DNA of 64,000 nucleotides from Rhizobacter terrae (lineage in GTDB: Bacteria; Pseudomonadota; Gammaproteobacteria; Burkholderiales; Burkholderiaceae_C): positions 62,001-126,000 of the forward strand of contig NZ_QUSW01000011.1 of the NCBI RefSeq assembly GCF_003852895.1. Reading direction: 5' to 3'. This document shows, piece by piece, positions 43,398 to 51,509 of the stretch. Under the pieces are notes generated by a model. The model was given only the letters and a program-made list of their open reading frames with translations, was not told the DNA's origin and did not search any database. The translations under genes and the position numbers were made by a program. Numbering within the stretch: the first letter of the stretch is position 1; each line of letters starts with the position of its first letter.

Positions 43398-45782
43398 ATG
43401 ACCCGATTCCCCGTGCGCAAGGTGGCCGTTCTCGGCGCCGGCGTGATGGGCGCGCAGATCGCCGCCCACCTCGTCAACGTCAAGGTGCCCGTGGTGCTGT
43501 TCGACCTGCCCGCCAAGGAAGGTCCGAAGAACGCCATCGTCACGAAGGCGGTCGATGGCCTGAAGAAGCTCAAGCCGTCTCCCCTGGGTGTGCCCGAAGA
43601 CGCGGCGTTGATCCAGCAGGCGAACTACGAAGAACACCTGGACCTGCTCAAGGATTGCGACCTCGTGATCGAGGCCATTGCCGAGCGCATGGACTGGAAG
43701 CTGGACCTGTACAAGAAGATCGCTCCGAGCCTCGCGCCGCACGCGATCGTCGCATCCAACACCTCGGGCCTGTCGATCACCAAGCTGTCGGAAGTGCTGC
43801 CTGAAGAGATCAAGCCGCGTTTTTGCGGCATCCACTTCTTCAACCCGCCGCGCTACATGTACCTGGTCGAGCTGATCGCCACGCCGACCACCCAGCCTGA
43901 AGTCATCGACCAGCTCGAAGCCTTCGTGACCAGCGCCGTGGGCAAGGGCGTGGTGCGCGCCAAGGACACGCCGAACTTCGTTGCCAACCGCGTGGGCATC
44001 GCCGGCATGCTGGCCACGATGAAGGAAGCCGAGACCTTCGGCCTCAGCTACGACGTGGTGGACGACCTGACCGGCAAGAAGCTGGGCCGCGCCAGCTCGG
44101 GCACCTTCCGCACCGCCGACGTGGTGGGCCTGGACACGATGGCGCACGTCATCAAGACGCTGCAGGACAACCTGGCCGATGACCCGTTCTTCCCGTCGTA
44201 CGCGACGCCGGCCGTGGTCACCAAGCTGATCGGCGCGGGAGCGCTGGGCCAGAAGAGCGGCGCGGGCTTCTACAAGAAGGTCGGCAAGGACATCCAGCGT
44301 TTCGACGCCGCCACCGGCGACTACGTGCCCGCCGGCAAGAAGGCCGACGAGATCGTCGCCCGCATGCTCAAGAAGGCCCCGGCCGAGCGCCTGAAGCTGC
44401 TGCGTGAATCGACCAACCCGCAGGCGCAGTTCCTGTGGGCCATCCTGCGCGACGGCTTCCACTACGCCGCCGTGCACCTGGCCGACATCGCCGAATCCGC
44501 CCGCGAGGTGGACTTCGCCATGCGCTGGGGCTTCGGCACCAGCCAAGGCCCCTTCGAGCTGTGGCAGCAAGCCGGCTGGAAGCAGGTGGCCGAGTGGGTC
44601 AAGGCCGACATCGATGCCGGAAAGGCGCTCTCCGAGGCTCCGCTGCCCGCCTGGGTGTTCGACGGCCGCGACGGTGTCCACACTGCCGAAGGCTCGTGGA
44701 GCGCATCGCAAGGCAAGTACATCCCGCGCAGCAAGCTGCCGGTGTACGCGCGCCAGTTCTTCCCCGAGTCCCTCGTGGGCGACGGCTCGGTCGAGCCGCT
44801 GAAGTCGGGCACCGAGCTCTTCAAGAACGACGAAGTGCGCGTGTGGACGCTGGACAATGAAGTCGTCATCGCCAGCATCACCGCCAAGCTGCACCTGATC
44901 AGCCCGCTGGTCACCGAGGGCCTGCTCAAGGCCGTCGAGATCGCCGAGAAGTCCTACAAGGGCGTGGTGATCTGGTCGCCGGACGACGTGTTCTCCGCCG
45001 GCGCCAACCTCGAGGCGCTGATGCCCGTCTTCATGAAGTCGGGCGGCAAGGGCATCCTGCCCGAGGTCAAGAAGCTGCAGGACGCCTTCCTGCGCCTGCG
45101 CTACGCGACGGTGCCGGTGGTCTCGGCCATGCGCGGCATCGCGCTGGGCGGCGGCTGCGAGATCTCGGTGCACTCGGCCAAGCGCGTCGCGGCGATGGAA
45201 ACCTACGTGGGCCTGGTCGAAGTCGGCGTGGGCCTGATCCCCGGTGGCGGCGGCCTGACCTACATCGCCCGCCGCGCCGCTGAAATGGCCGCGGCCGGCA
45301 ATGCCAACGCCGACATCTTCGCCTTCCTGAAGGACGGCTTCACCAACGCTGCCATGGCCAAGGTGGGCACCAGCGCCATCGAGTCGCGCAAGCTGGGCTA
45401 CATCCTCGATAGCGACACCATCGTCGCCAACAAGGACGAGCTGCTGTACGTCGCGATCACCGAAGCGAAGGCCATGTACGACGCCGGCTACCGCGCACCG
45501 CACAAGAAGCTGTTCCCCGTGGCCGGCCGCAACGCCAAGGCGACCGTCATGGGCCAGCTGGCCAACATGCGCGACGGCGGCTTCATCAGCCAGCACGACT
45601 TCCACATCAGCACGCTGATCGCCGACGTCGTGACCGGCGGCGACGTGGACGCCGGCTCGCTGGTGAGCGAGGAATACCTGATGGCGCTGGAACGCAAGCA
45701 CTTCTGCGCGCTGCTGGACAACCCCAAGACCCAGGAACGGATCATGGGCATGCTGCAGACCGGCAAGCCGGTGCGCAACTGA
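43398..45782 (+). CDS. Fused 3-hydroxyacyl-CoA dehydrogenase/enoyl-CoA hydratase (FadB/FadN-like)
   Basis: A 794-residue bifunctional beta-oxidation enzyme. The N-terminal NAD-binding fold has KVAVLGAGVMGAQIAAHL, then SNTSGLSITKLSEVLP and HFFNPPRYMYLVELI with the catalytic histidine. The crotonase domain lies at about residues 500-700 (GIALGGGCEISVHSAKRVA and VGVGLIPGGGGLTYIA). The order is dehydrogenase first and hydratase last, as in Bacillus FadN, the reverse of E. coli FadB. It catalyses the two middle steps of beta-oxidation. The thiolase gene follows 26 bases later. The ribosome site is weak but acceptable (AAGGAAAG). Confidence 0.9.
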   Translation: MTRFPVRKVAVLGAGVMGAQIAAHLVNVKVPVVLFDLPAKEGPKNAIVTKAVDGLKKLKPSPLGVPEDAALIQQANYEEHLDLLKDCDLVIEAIAERMDWKLDLYKKIAPSLAPHAIVASNTSGLSITKLSEVLPEEIKPRFCGIHFFNPPRYMYLVELIATPTTQPEVIDQLEAFVTSAVGKGVVRAKDTPNFVANRVGIAGMLATMKEAETFGLSYDVVDDLTGKKLGRASSGTFRTADVVGLDTMAHVIKTLQDNLADDPFFPSYATPAVVTKLIGAGALGQKSGAGFYKKVGKDIQRFDAATGDYVPAGKKADEIVARMLKKAPAERLKLLRESTNPQAQFLWAILRDGFHYAAVHLADIAESAREVDFAMRWGFGTSQGPFELWQQAGWKQVAEWVKADIDAGKALSEAPLPAWVFDGRDGVHTAEGSWSASQGKYIPRSKLPVYARQFFPESLVGDGSVEPLKSGTELFKNDEVRVWTLDNEVVIASITAKLHLISPLVTEGLLKAVEIAEKSYKGVVIWSPDDVFSAGANLEALMPVFMKSGGKGILPEVKKLQDAFLRLRYATVPVVSAMRGIALGGGCEISVHSAKRVAAMETYVGLVEVGVGLIPGGGGLTYIARRAAEMAAAGNANADIFAFLKDGFTNAAMAKVGTSAIESRKLGYILDSDTIVANKDELLYVAITEAKAMYDAGYRAPHKKLFPVAGRNAKATVMGQLANMRDGGFISQHDFHISTLIADVVTGGDVDAGSLVSEEYLMALERKHFCALLDNPKTQERIMGMLQTGKPVRN

Positions 45783-45808
45783 TTCGGCACTTTGAAGGAA
45801 ACAAAGCA

Positions 45809-47005
45809 ATGAGCAAGCAAGTTCAAGACGCCTACATCGTCGCCGCCACCCGCACGCCCATCGGCCGCTCCGGCCGCGGCTACTTCAAGAACACGCGCCC
45901 CGACGACCTGCTGGTCGCCGCGGTGAAGAGCGCGATGCTGCAAGTGCCCTCGCTGGACCCCAAGGCCATCGAGGACGCGATCATCGGCTGCTCCTTCCCC
46001 GAGGGCGAGCAGGGCATGAACATGGCCCGCATCGCGATGGCGCTGGCCTTCCAGCACCCCGTGGGCGGCGTGACCGTGAACCGCTTCTGCGCCTCGGGCG
46101 TGACCGCCATCCAGATGGCCGCCGACCGCATCCGCGTGGGCGAGGCCGACGTGCTGATCGCCGGTGGCGCCGAGTCCATGAGCCTCGTGCCCATGGGCGG
46201 CAACAAGCCGTCGTTCAACCCCGAGGTGTTCGCCAAGGACGAGAACGTGGGCATCGCCTACGGCATGGGCCTGACGGCCGAGAAGGTCGCCGAGAAGTGG
46301 AAGGTCTCGCGCGAAGCGCAAGATGCCTTCGCCCTCGAGTCGCATCTGCGCGCCCTGAAGGCGCAGGCGGCTGGCGAGTTCACCGACGAGATCACGCCGA
46401 TCGACGTGGTGGACCGCTTCCCGAACCTGGAGACCGGTGAGCAGATCACCAAGACCCGCACCGTCAACCTCGACGAAGGTCCCCGCAAGGACACTTCGCT
46501 CGAAGGCCTGGCCAAGCTCAAGCCGGTGTTCGCCGCCAAGGGCAGCGTCACCGCCGGCAACAGCTCGCAGACCAGCGATGGCGCCGGTGCGCTCATCCTG
46601 GCCAGCGAGAAGGCCATCAAGCAGTACGACCTGAAGCCGCTGGCCCGTTTCGTGAGCTTCGCCGCCCGCGGCGTGCCGCCGGAGATCATGGGCATCGGCC
46701 CGATCGAGGCGATTCCCGCGGCGCTGAAGTACGCCGGCCTCACGCAGGACCAGATCGACTGGATCGAGCTGAACGAAGCCTTCGCGGCGCAGTCCCTCGC
46801 GGTGATCAACAGCATCGGCCTGAACCCGGCCAAGGTGAACCCGATGGGCGGCGCGATCGCCCTGGGCCACCCGCTGGGCGCGACCGGCGCGATCCGCGCG
46901 GCCACGGTGGTGCACGCCCTGCGCCGCCACAACCTGAAGTACGGCATGGTGACGATGTGCGTCGGCACCGGCCAGGGCGCGGCGGGCATCTTCGAACGCG
47001 TCTGA
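45809..47005 (+). CDS. Acetyl-CoA C-acyltransferase (thiolase)
   Basis: A 398-residue thiolase. The nucleophile is C94 in VNRFCASGVTAIQMAAD, the histidine is in AIALGHPLGATGA, and the second cysteine in MCVGTGQGAAG near the C-terminus. In beta-oxidation it cleaves a 3-ketoacyl-CoA into acetyl-CoA and a shortened acyl-CoA. It follows the FadB/FadN-like gene by 26 bases, as fadA does fadB in other operons. AAGGAAAC lies upstream of the ATG. Substrate range is unknown, but its context points to fatty acids. Confidence 0.9.
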   Translation: MSKQVQDAYIVAATRTPIGRSGRGYFKNTRPDDLLVAAVKSAMLQVPSLDPKAIEDAIIGCSFPEGEQGMNMARIAMALAFQHPVGGVTVNRFCASGVTAIQMAADRIRVGEADVLIAGGAESMSLVPMGGNKPSFNPEVFAKDENVGIAYGMGLTAEKVAEKWKVSREAQDAFALESHLRALKAQAAGEFTDEITPIDVVDRFPNLETGEQITKTRTVNLDEGPRKDTSLEGLAKLKPVFAAKGSVTAGNSSQTSDGAGALILASEKAIKQYDLKPLARFVSFAARGVPPEIMGIGPIEAIPAALKYAGLTQDQIDWIELNEAFAAQSLAVINSIGLNPAKVNPMGGAIALGHPLGATGAIRAATVVHALRRHNLKYGMVTMCVGTGQGAAGIFERV

Positions 47006-47134
47006 GTTACGCAGGGTCGCTACCAACGCGGCCTTGCCGGCCGCCACAAGCGGCCTCTATTTGCGTGGAACGTGAAGGGTGAAATGTGAAACGTGGCGCC
47101 CTTCGCGTTTTCGGCTTTGGTGGAAGGAGTAGCC

Positions 47135-48010
47135 ATGCGTGCGCGCCAGCTTGACCTTGCCTCCACGGGCGACGCCCTCGTCGCCACCCGCTTCTATGAG
47201 CCGCTGGACACGCCGCGCGCCGCGGTCGTGATCGGCGGCGCCATGGGCGTGAAGCAGGACTACTACGCGGCCTTCGCGCAGTGGCTCGCCTCGCAGGGTT
47301 ACCTCGTCGCGAGCTTCGACTACCGCGGCATGGGCGACTCGCAGCGCACGCCGCTGAACAGGTTGCAGGCCGATCTCTTCGACTGGGCCGACGACTTTGA
47401 CGCGGTGATCGCCGAGACCGTGCGCCGCGCGCATGGCTTGCCGGTCTACGTCATCGGCCACAGCCTGGGCGCGCAACTGCCGGGCATGCTCAAGCACCGC
47501 GACCGCATCGCGGGACTCGTGTCCATTGCAGCAGGCAGCGGCTACTGGCGCGACAACGCGCCGCAACTCAAGCGCATGGTGCTGTACTTCTGGTACGTGC
47601 TGGTTCCGCTGGCCACCCGCCTCTTCGGCTACTTCCCGGGGCGCAGATTCCGCAAGGTGGGCAATCTTCCGGCCGGGGTCGTGATGCAATGGCGCAAGTG
47701 GTGCCTGAACCCGCGCTACCACGTGGGCGCCGAAGGCGATGCAGTGCGCGAGAAGTTCGAGTCCGCCCGCTTCCCGCTCGTTGCACTGTCCATCACCGAC
47801 GACGAGCTCATGACCGAACGCGGCACCCGCGTGCTCGTGGACTGCTACGCCAACGCGCCGCGCCGGGTCGAACGCATCGCGCCGGCGGACGTGCAGGCCA
47901 GGCGCATCGGGCACTTCGGATTCTTCAGGGACCAATTCAAGACATCGCTCTGGACGCGCACGCTGGCGCTGCTCCAGGGATTCCAACTTTCGCAGGAGAC
48001 AGCAGCATGA
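47135..48010 (+). CDS. Alpha/beta-fold hydrolase
   Basis: A 291-residue alpha/beta hydrolase. The nucleophile elbow is GHSLG in VYVIGHSLGAQLPGM, near residue 110, preceded by SFDYRGMGDS. A GGAMGVKQDYYAAFAQWLAS segment at about 30-50 resembles the group once called YheT-like or serine aminopeptidase-like. It likely hydrolyses an ester or thioester; the substrate is unknown. The ATG at 47135 follows GGAAGGAG and starts MRARQLDLA; an upstream frame beginning at 47093 is not preferred. It overlaps the enoyl-CoA hydratase gene by ATGA, so the two are translationally coupled in the fatty-acid operon. Confidence 0.82.
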   Translation: MRARQLDLASTGDALVATRFYEPLDTPRAAVVIGGAMGVKQDYYAAFAQWLASQGYLVASFDYRGMGDSQRTPLNRLQADLFDWADDFDAVIAETVRRAHGLPVYVIGHSLGAQLPGMLKHRDRIAGLVSIAAGSGYWRDNAPQLKRMVLYFWYVLVPLATRLFGYFPGRRFRKVGNLPAGVVMQWRKWCLNPRYHVGAEGDAVREKFESARFPLVALSITDDELMTERGTRVLVDCYANAPRRVERIAPADVQARRIGHFGFFRDQFKTSLWTRTLALLQGFQLSQETAA

Positions 48011-48771
48011 GCATCAAGACCGCCACCCTGAATGGCGTCACCACCATCGAGATCGCGCGGCCGGAAAAGAAGAACGCGATCACCGTCGACATGTACGCCG
48101 CCATGGCACAGGCCCTGCGCAGCGCCAACAGCGATGCCGCCGTGCGCGCGGTGCTCATCACCGGCCAGCCCGGCATCTTCACTTCGGGCAACGACCTCGA
48201 AGACTTCATGCACCGCCCCAAGCAGGGCATGGACTCGCCGGTGTTCCAGTTCATGAAGGCCCTGACCACCAGCGAGAAGCCGGTGGTGGCGGCCGTGACG
48301 GGCGCGGCCATCGGCATCGGCACCACGCTGCTGCTGCATTGCGACCTGGTCTATGTGTCGGATGAAGCGCGCCTGGCCATGCCCTTCACCAGCCTGGGCC
48401 TGGTGCCGGAGTTCGCCTCCAGCCTCGTGCTGCCGCAGCTCGTCGGCCACGTGAAGGCGGCCGAAAAGCTGCTGCTGGGCGATCCGTTCACCGCGCAGGA
48501 CGCCGTCGACCTGGGCCTGGCCAATGCCGTGCTGCCTGCTACCGAGGTGGTGAACCACGCGCGCCGCATGGCCGAGCGTTTCAACGCGCTGCCGCCGGGC
48601 GCCGTGCGCGAAAGCAAGAAGCTCATGCGCCGTGCGAGCTCGGCCGCGGTGCTGGAGACCATCGCCGTCGAAGGCGGCGTGTTCCAGGAGCGGCTCACGA
48701 GCCCCGAGGCGCGCGAGGCCTTCACGGCCTTCTTCCAGAAGCGCAAGCCTGATTTCTCGCAGTTCTCCTGA
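48007..48771 (+). CDS. Enoyl-CoA hydratase
   Basis: A 254-residue crotonase. The oxyanion-hole segments are ITGQPGIFTSGNDLEDFM and GAAIGIGTTLLLHCDLVY, and FTSLGLVPEFASSLVLPQLV carries the usual place of the catalytic glutamate. It hydrates trans-2-enoyl-CoA, or isomerises double bonds, in the cytosol. The start codon overlaps the preceding stop (ATGA), which fixes the start. The gene follows an alpha/beta hydrolase and precedes the SGNH esterase with 13 bases between; the operon continues. Confidence 0.88.
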   Translation: MSIKTATLNGVTTIEIARPEKKNAITVDMYAAMAQALRSANSDAAVRAVLITGQPGIFTSGNDLEDFMHRPKQGMDSPVFQFMKALTTSEKPVVAAVTGAAIGIGTTLLLHCDLVYVSDEARLAMPFTSLGLVPEFASSLVLPQLVGHVKAAEKLLLGDPFTAQDAVDLGLANAVLPATEVVNHARRMAERFNALPPGAVRESKKLMRRASSAAVLETIAVEGGVFQERLTSPEAREAFTAFFQKRKPDFSQFS

Positions 48772-48784
48772 TGCAGGCCCATTG

Positions 48785-49501
48785 ATGAGCCTGGTCGCGA
48801 AGCTGCTGCTGTCGCCCCTGCTCATCGTGCAGGCCGTGATGACGCGGCGCCGCGCGCCGACCTTGCCGGAAGCGGCGGGCGAGCGCCGCGGCGTGTTCGG
48901 CCAGGGGCCGGTGCTGCGTGTGCTCATCGTGGGCGATTCCTCCGGTGCCGGCGTCGGGGTCGATACGCAGGACATCGCACTGGCCGGCCACCTCACGCGC
49001 ACGCTGGCCGAGGCGGCGAGCGCCGAGGTGCATTGGCACCTGGTCGCCAAGTCGGGCATCACCTCGGCGCAGGCGCTCGATCTGGTCCGGCAGGAAAAGC
49101 CTGGCCCGGCCGACGTGGCCGTGGTCGTGCTCGGCGTGAACGACGTCATCGACCAGGTGCCGTCGCACCGTGCCGTGCAGCATCGCGAGGCGCTCGCCGA
49201 CTGGCTGCTGGCCCACACCGGTGTGAAGCACGTGGCCTTCGCACCCTTGCCGCCGGTGCATCAGTTTCCCTTGCTGCCCCAGCCCCTGAGGTGGATCATG
49301 GGCAGCGATGCGCGCCGGCATGACCAGGCCATGGCGCGCTGGGCGGCCACGCGGCGCGACGTCGCGCACGTGCCCATCGAGTTGAGACTGGACGCGGGCT
49401 GCATGGCGTCCGACGGGTTCCATCCGGGCGAGCCGGTGTACCGCACCTGCGGCGAGGCACTCGCCCGACACATCGCCACGACAAGACTGGAGACGACATG
49501 A
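48785..49501 (+). CDS. SGNH/GDSL-type esterase
   Basis: A 238-residue SGNH hydrolase. Block I is VGDSSGAGVGVDTQD (Ser nucleophile), block III is VLGVNDVID (Asn), and block V is SDGFHPGEPVY (Asp/His). A hydrophobic N-terminal segment (LVAKLLLSPLLIVQAVM) could act as a signal anchor, facing the periplasm. Such esterases cut acyl esters or thioesters, including acyl-CoA. Its end overlaps the SDR gene by ATGA, showing coupling. The function in this operon, perhaps release of fatty acids, is inference. Confidence 0.82.
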   Translation: MSLVAKLLLSPLLIVQAVMTRRRAPTLPEAAGERRGVFGQGPVLRVLIVGDSSGAGVGVDTQDIALAGHLTRTLAEAASAEVHWHLVAKSGITSAQALDLVRQEKPGPADVAVVVLGVNDVIDQVPSHRAVQHREALADWLLAHTGVKHVAFAPLPPVHQFPLLPQPLRWIMGSDARRHDQAMARWAATRRDVAHVPIELRLDAGCMASDGFHPGEPVYRTCGEALARHIATTRLETT

Positions 49502-50334
49502 GCAACACCCTTTCGGGCAAGACCCTCTTCATCACGGGTGCCTCGCGCGGCATCGGACTGGCGATCGCCAAGCGGGCTGCGCAGGACGGCGCCAACATCG
49601 TCATCGCGGCCAAGACCACCGATGCCAACCCGAAGCTGCCAGGCACCATCCATTCGGCGGCGGCCGAGATCGTGGCTGCCGGCGGAAAGGCCCTGCCCAT
49701 CCAGACCGACATCCGCGACGAGGCCAGCGTGCATGCGGCCGTGGCGCAGGCGGTGGCGGAGTTCGGTGGCATCGACATCCTGGTGAACAACGCCAGCGCG
49801 ATCAGCCTCACGCCCACGACCGACACGCCCATGAAGCGTTTCGACCTGATGTTCGGCGTGAACGTGCGCGGCACCTACCTGTGCACGCAGACCTGCCTGC
49901 CGCACCTCGTCAAGGCGGCACAGGCCGGACGCAACCCGCATGTGCTGAACATGTCGCCGCCGCTGTCGATGAAGCAGCACTGGTTCAAGAACCACGTGGC
50001 CTACACGATGGCCAAGTACGGCATGAGCGAATGCACGCTCGGGCATTCGGGCGAGTTCAAGCCGCTGGGCATCGCGGTGAACTCGCTGTGGCCGCGCACC
50101 GCGATTGCGACGGCGGCCTTGCAGATGATCCCGGGTGTGGATGTCAACAAGTGCCGCACGGCGGAGATCCTGTCGGATGCGGCCTACCTCATCCTCACCA
50201 GTGACGCGAAGGCCACGACGGGCAACTTCTTCATCGACGACGAGGTGCTCGCCTCGCATGGCGTGACCGACCTGGACAAGTACAGCGTCGTGCCGGGCAC
50301 GAAGGACTTCATTCCCGACTTCTTCGTGGATTGA
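49498..50334 (+). CDS. SDR-family oxidoreductase, HSDL2-like
   Basis: A 278-residue SDR. The N-terminal cofactor loop is TGASRGIG (residues 14-21). The segment AAKTTDANPKLPGTIHSAAAE and the late VLNMSPPLSMKQHWFKNHVA with YTMAKYGMSECTLG are characteristic of HSDL2-like (hydroxysteroid dehydrogenase-like 2) proteins, which act on lipids in eukaryotic peroxisomes/mitochondria. Ser, Tyr and Lys of the active site are present. It closes the operon and converges on the phosphoribosyltransferase gene with 4 bases between. Substrate unknown; a lipid intermediate is likely. Confidence 0.85.
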   Translation: MSNTLSGKTLFITGASRGIGLAIAKRAAQDGANIVIAAKTTDANPKLPGTIHSAAAEIVAAGGKALPIQTDIRDEASVHAAVAQAVAEFGGIDILVNNASAISLTPTTDTPMKRFDLMFGVNVRGTYLCTQTCLPHLVKAAQAGRNPHVLNMSPPLSMKQHWFKNHVAYTMAKYGMSECTLGHSGEFKPLGIAVNSLWPRTAIATAALQMIPGVDVNKCRTAEILSDAAYLILTSDAKATTGNFFIDDEVLASHGVTDLDKYSVVPGTKDFIPDFFVD

Positions 50335-50338
50335 GCAC

Positions 50339-50983
50339 TCAGGCGACTGCTGCGAGGATGCCGAGCACTTCGTCGTCCTCCAGTTGGTGAAAGTCCCGGT
50401 AGTGGATGCCGATGGCGTGGAAGGGCTCCGGCATCGCCAGGCACACCACCACGTCCACCAGCGATCGCATCTCGTTGACCGTGTCCTCCGGTGCCACCGG
50501 CACCGCGAGGATGAGCGTGGACGGCGCCCGCCGACGCAGCGCCACCAGTGCGGCCTTGGCGGTGGTGCCCGTGGCCAGGCCGTCGTCCACCAGGATGACC
50601 TCGCGCCCGGTCACCTCCATCGGCGCCCGGCCATTCATGTACACGGTCCGCCGCCGCTCGATTTCCGCCACTTCCCGCTGCATCGCCGAGGCCAGTTCGG
50701 TCGAGCTCATCGGATCGATGCGGGCCACGTCCTCGTTGATCACCACCTCCGGCGGATTCCCGTCCACCACGGCGGCATAGGCCAGCTCCGGCTGCCAGGG
50801 CAGGCCGATCTTGCGAACGAACAGCAGGTCCAGCGGCAGGTCCAGCGCGCGGGCGATCTCGGCGCCCACCGGCACGCCGCCACGCGGCAGCGCCAGCACC
50901 ACCGCATCGCGCCCGCGGTGGCTTTCCAGCCGTGCGGCCAGTTGCCGGCCGGCGTCCTCTCGGGTGGAGATCGGTAGGTCCAT
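50339..50983 (-). CDS. Phosphoribosyltransferase-family protein
   Basis: A 214-residue protein of the type I phosphoribosyltransferase fold. The PRPP-binding loop is VILVDDGLATGTTAKAALVAL, and the N-terminal VVLALPRGGVPVGAEIARAL is typical of the family's stand-alone type. It probably binds PRPP; the base substrate is unknown. Similar genes are found beside dienelactone-hydrolase-like or stress genes, so the function is uncertain. The ATG at 50981-50983 gives MDLPISTREDAGRQL; upstream frames enter the thioesterase gene. It lies 47 bases downstream of the thioesterase gene and converges on the SDR gene. Confidence 0.8.
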   Translation of the reverse strand: MDLPISTREDAGRQLAARLESHRGRDAVVLALPRGGVPVGAEIARALDLPLDLLFVRKIGLPWQPELAYAAVVDGNPPEVVINEDVARIDPMSSTELASAMQREVAEIERRRTVYMNGRAPMEVTGREVILVDDGLATGTTAKAALVALRRRAPSTLILAVPVAPEDTVNEMRSLVDVVVCLAMPEPFHAIGIHYRDFHQLEDDEVLGILAAVA

Positions 50984-51030
50984 CGCTGTCTCCCGCGACG
51001 GGCCCATTCTGCGGCCGCGGAGTCGCCCTG

Positions 51031-51468
51031 TCAGGAGCGCGGGATCGTGCGCGGCTGGCCGTCCTTGTCGATGGCCACGAAGGTGAGGTTGGCTTCGGTC
51101 ACCTTCACCACGTGCAGGTTGGCCGGGTTGCGCTCGGCGTAGACCTCCACATGCACGGTCACCGAGGTGCGGCCAATGCGCTCGACCTTGGCGTAGAAGC
51201 TGAGCAGGTCGCCCACCGACACCGGCTGCTTGAACACGAACTGGTTCACAGCCACCGTGGTGATGCGCCCCTTGGCGATGCGTGCCGGCAGCACGGAGCC
51301 GGCCAGGTCGACCTGGGCCATGATCCAGCCGCCGAAGATGTCGCCGTTGCCGTTGGCATCCGCCGGCATGGGCATGACGCGCATGACCAGCTCGCGGTCG
51401 TCGGGCAGCTTCAGCGGCGCCAGCGAGTCGGGGACGAGGTTGGGGGCAGGGCTTGTAATCTCGGACAT
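51031..51468 (-). CDS. yciA: Acyl-CoA thioesterase (YciA-like hotdog fold)
   Basis: A 145-residue hotdog-fold thioesterase. The family motif is NGNGDIFGGWIMAQVDLAG, with the catalytic Asp, near residue 45; TVAVNQFVFKQPVSVGDLLS follows. YciA cleaves a wide range of acyl-CoAs and is cytosolic. The ATG at 51466-51468 is used; a GTG three codons earlier (51477) is an alternative. It is divergent from the ABC exporter gene with 41 bases between, so the two share a promoter region. The fatty-acid operon nearby gives a plausible connection, not proof. Confidence 0.85.
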   Translation of the reverse strand: MSEITSPAPNLVPDSLAPLKLPDDRELVMRVMPMPADANGNGDIFGGWIMAQVDLAGSVLPARIAKGRITTVAVNQFVFKQPVSVGDLLSFYAKVERIGRTSVTVHVEVYAERNPANLHVVKVTEANLTFVAIDKDGQPRTIPRS

Positions 51469-51509
51469 GTGCTTCACTTGGGCTCGGAAACCTGCCCGAT
51501 TCTTTCACG

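Noticed and set aside
42834-45809. A 991-codon open frame on the minus strand opposite the FadB/FadN-like gene
   Set aside because: No domain or ribosome site; it mirrors the real coding frame.
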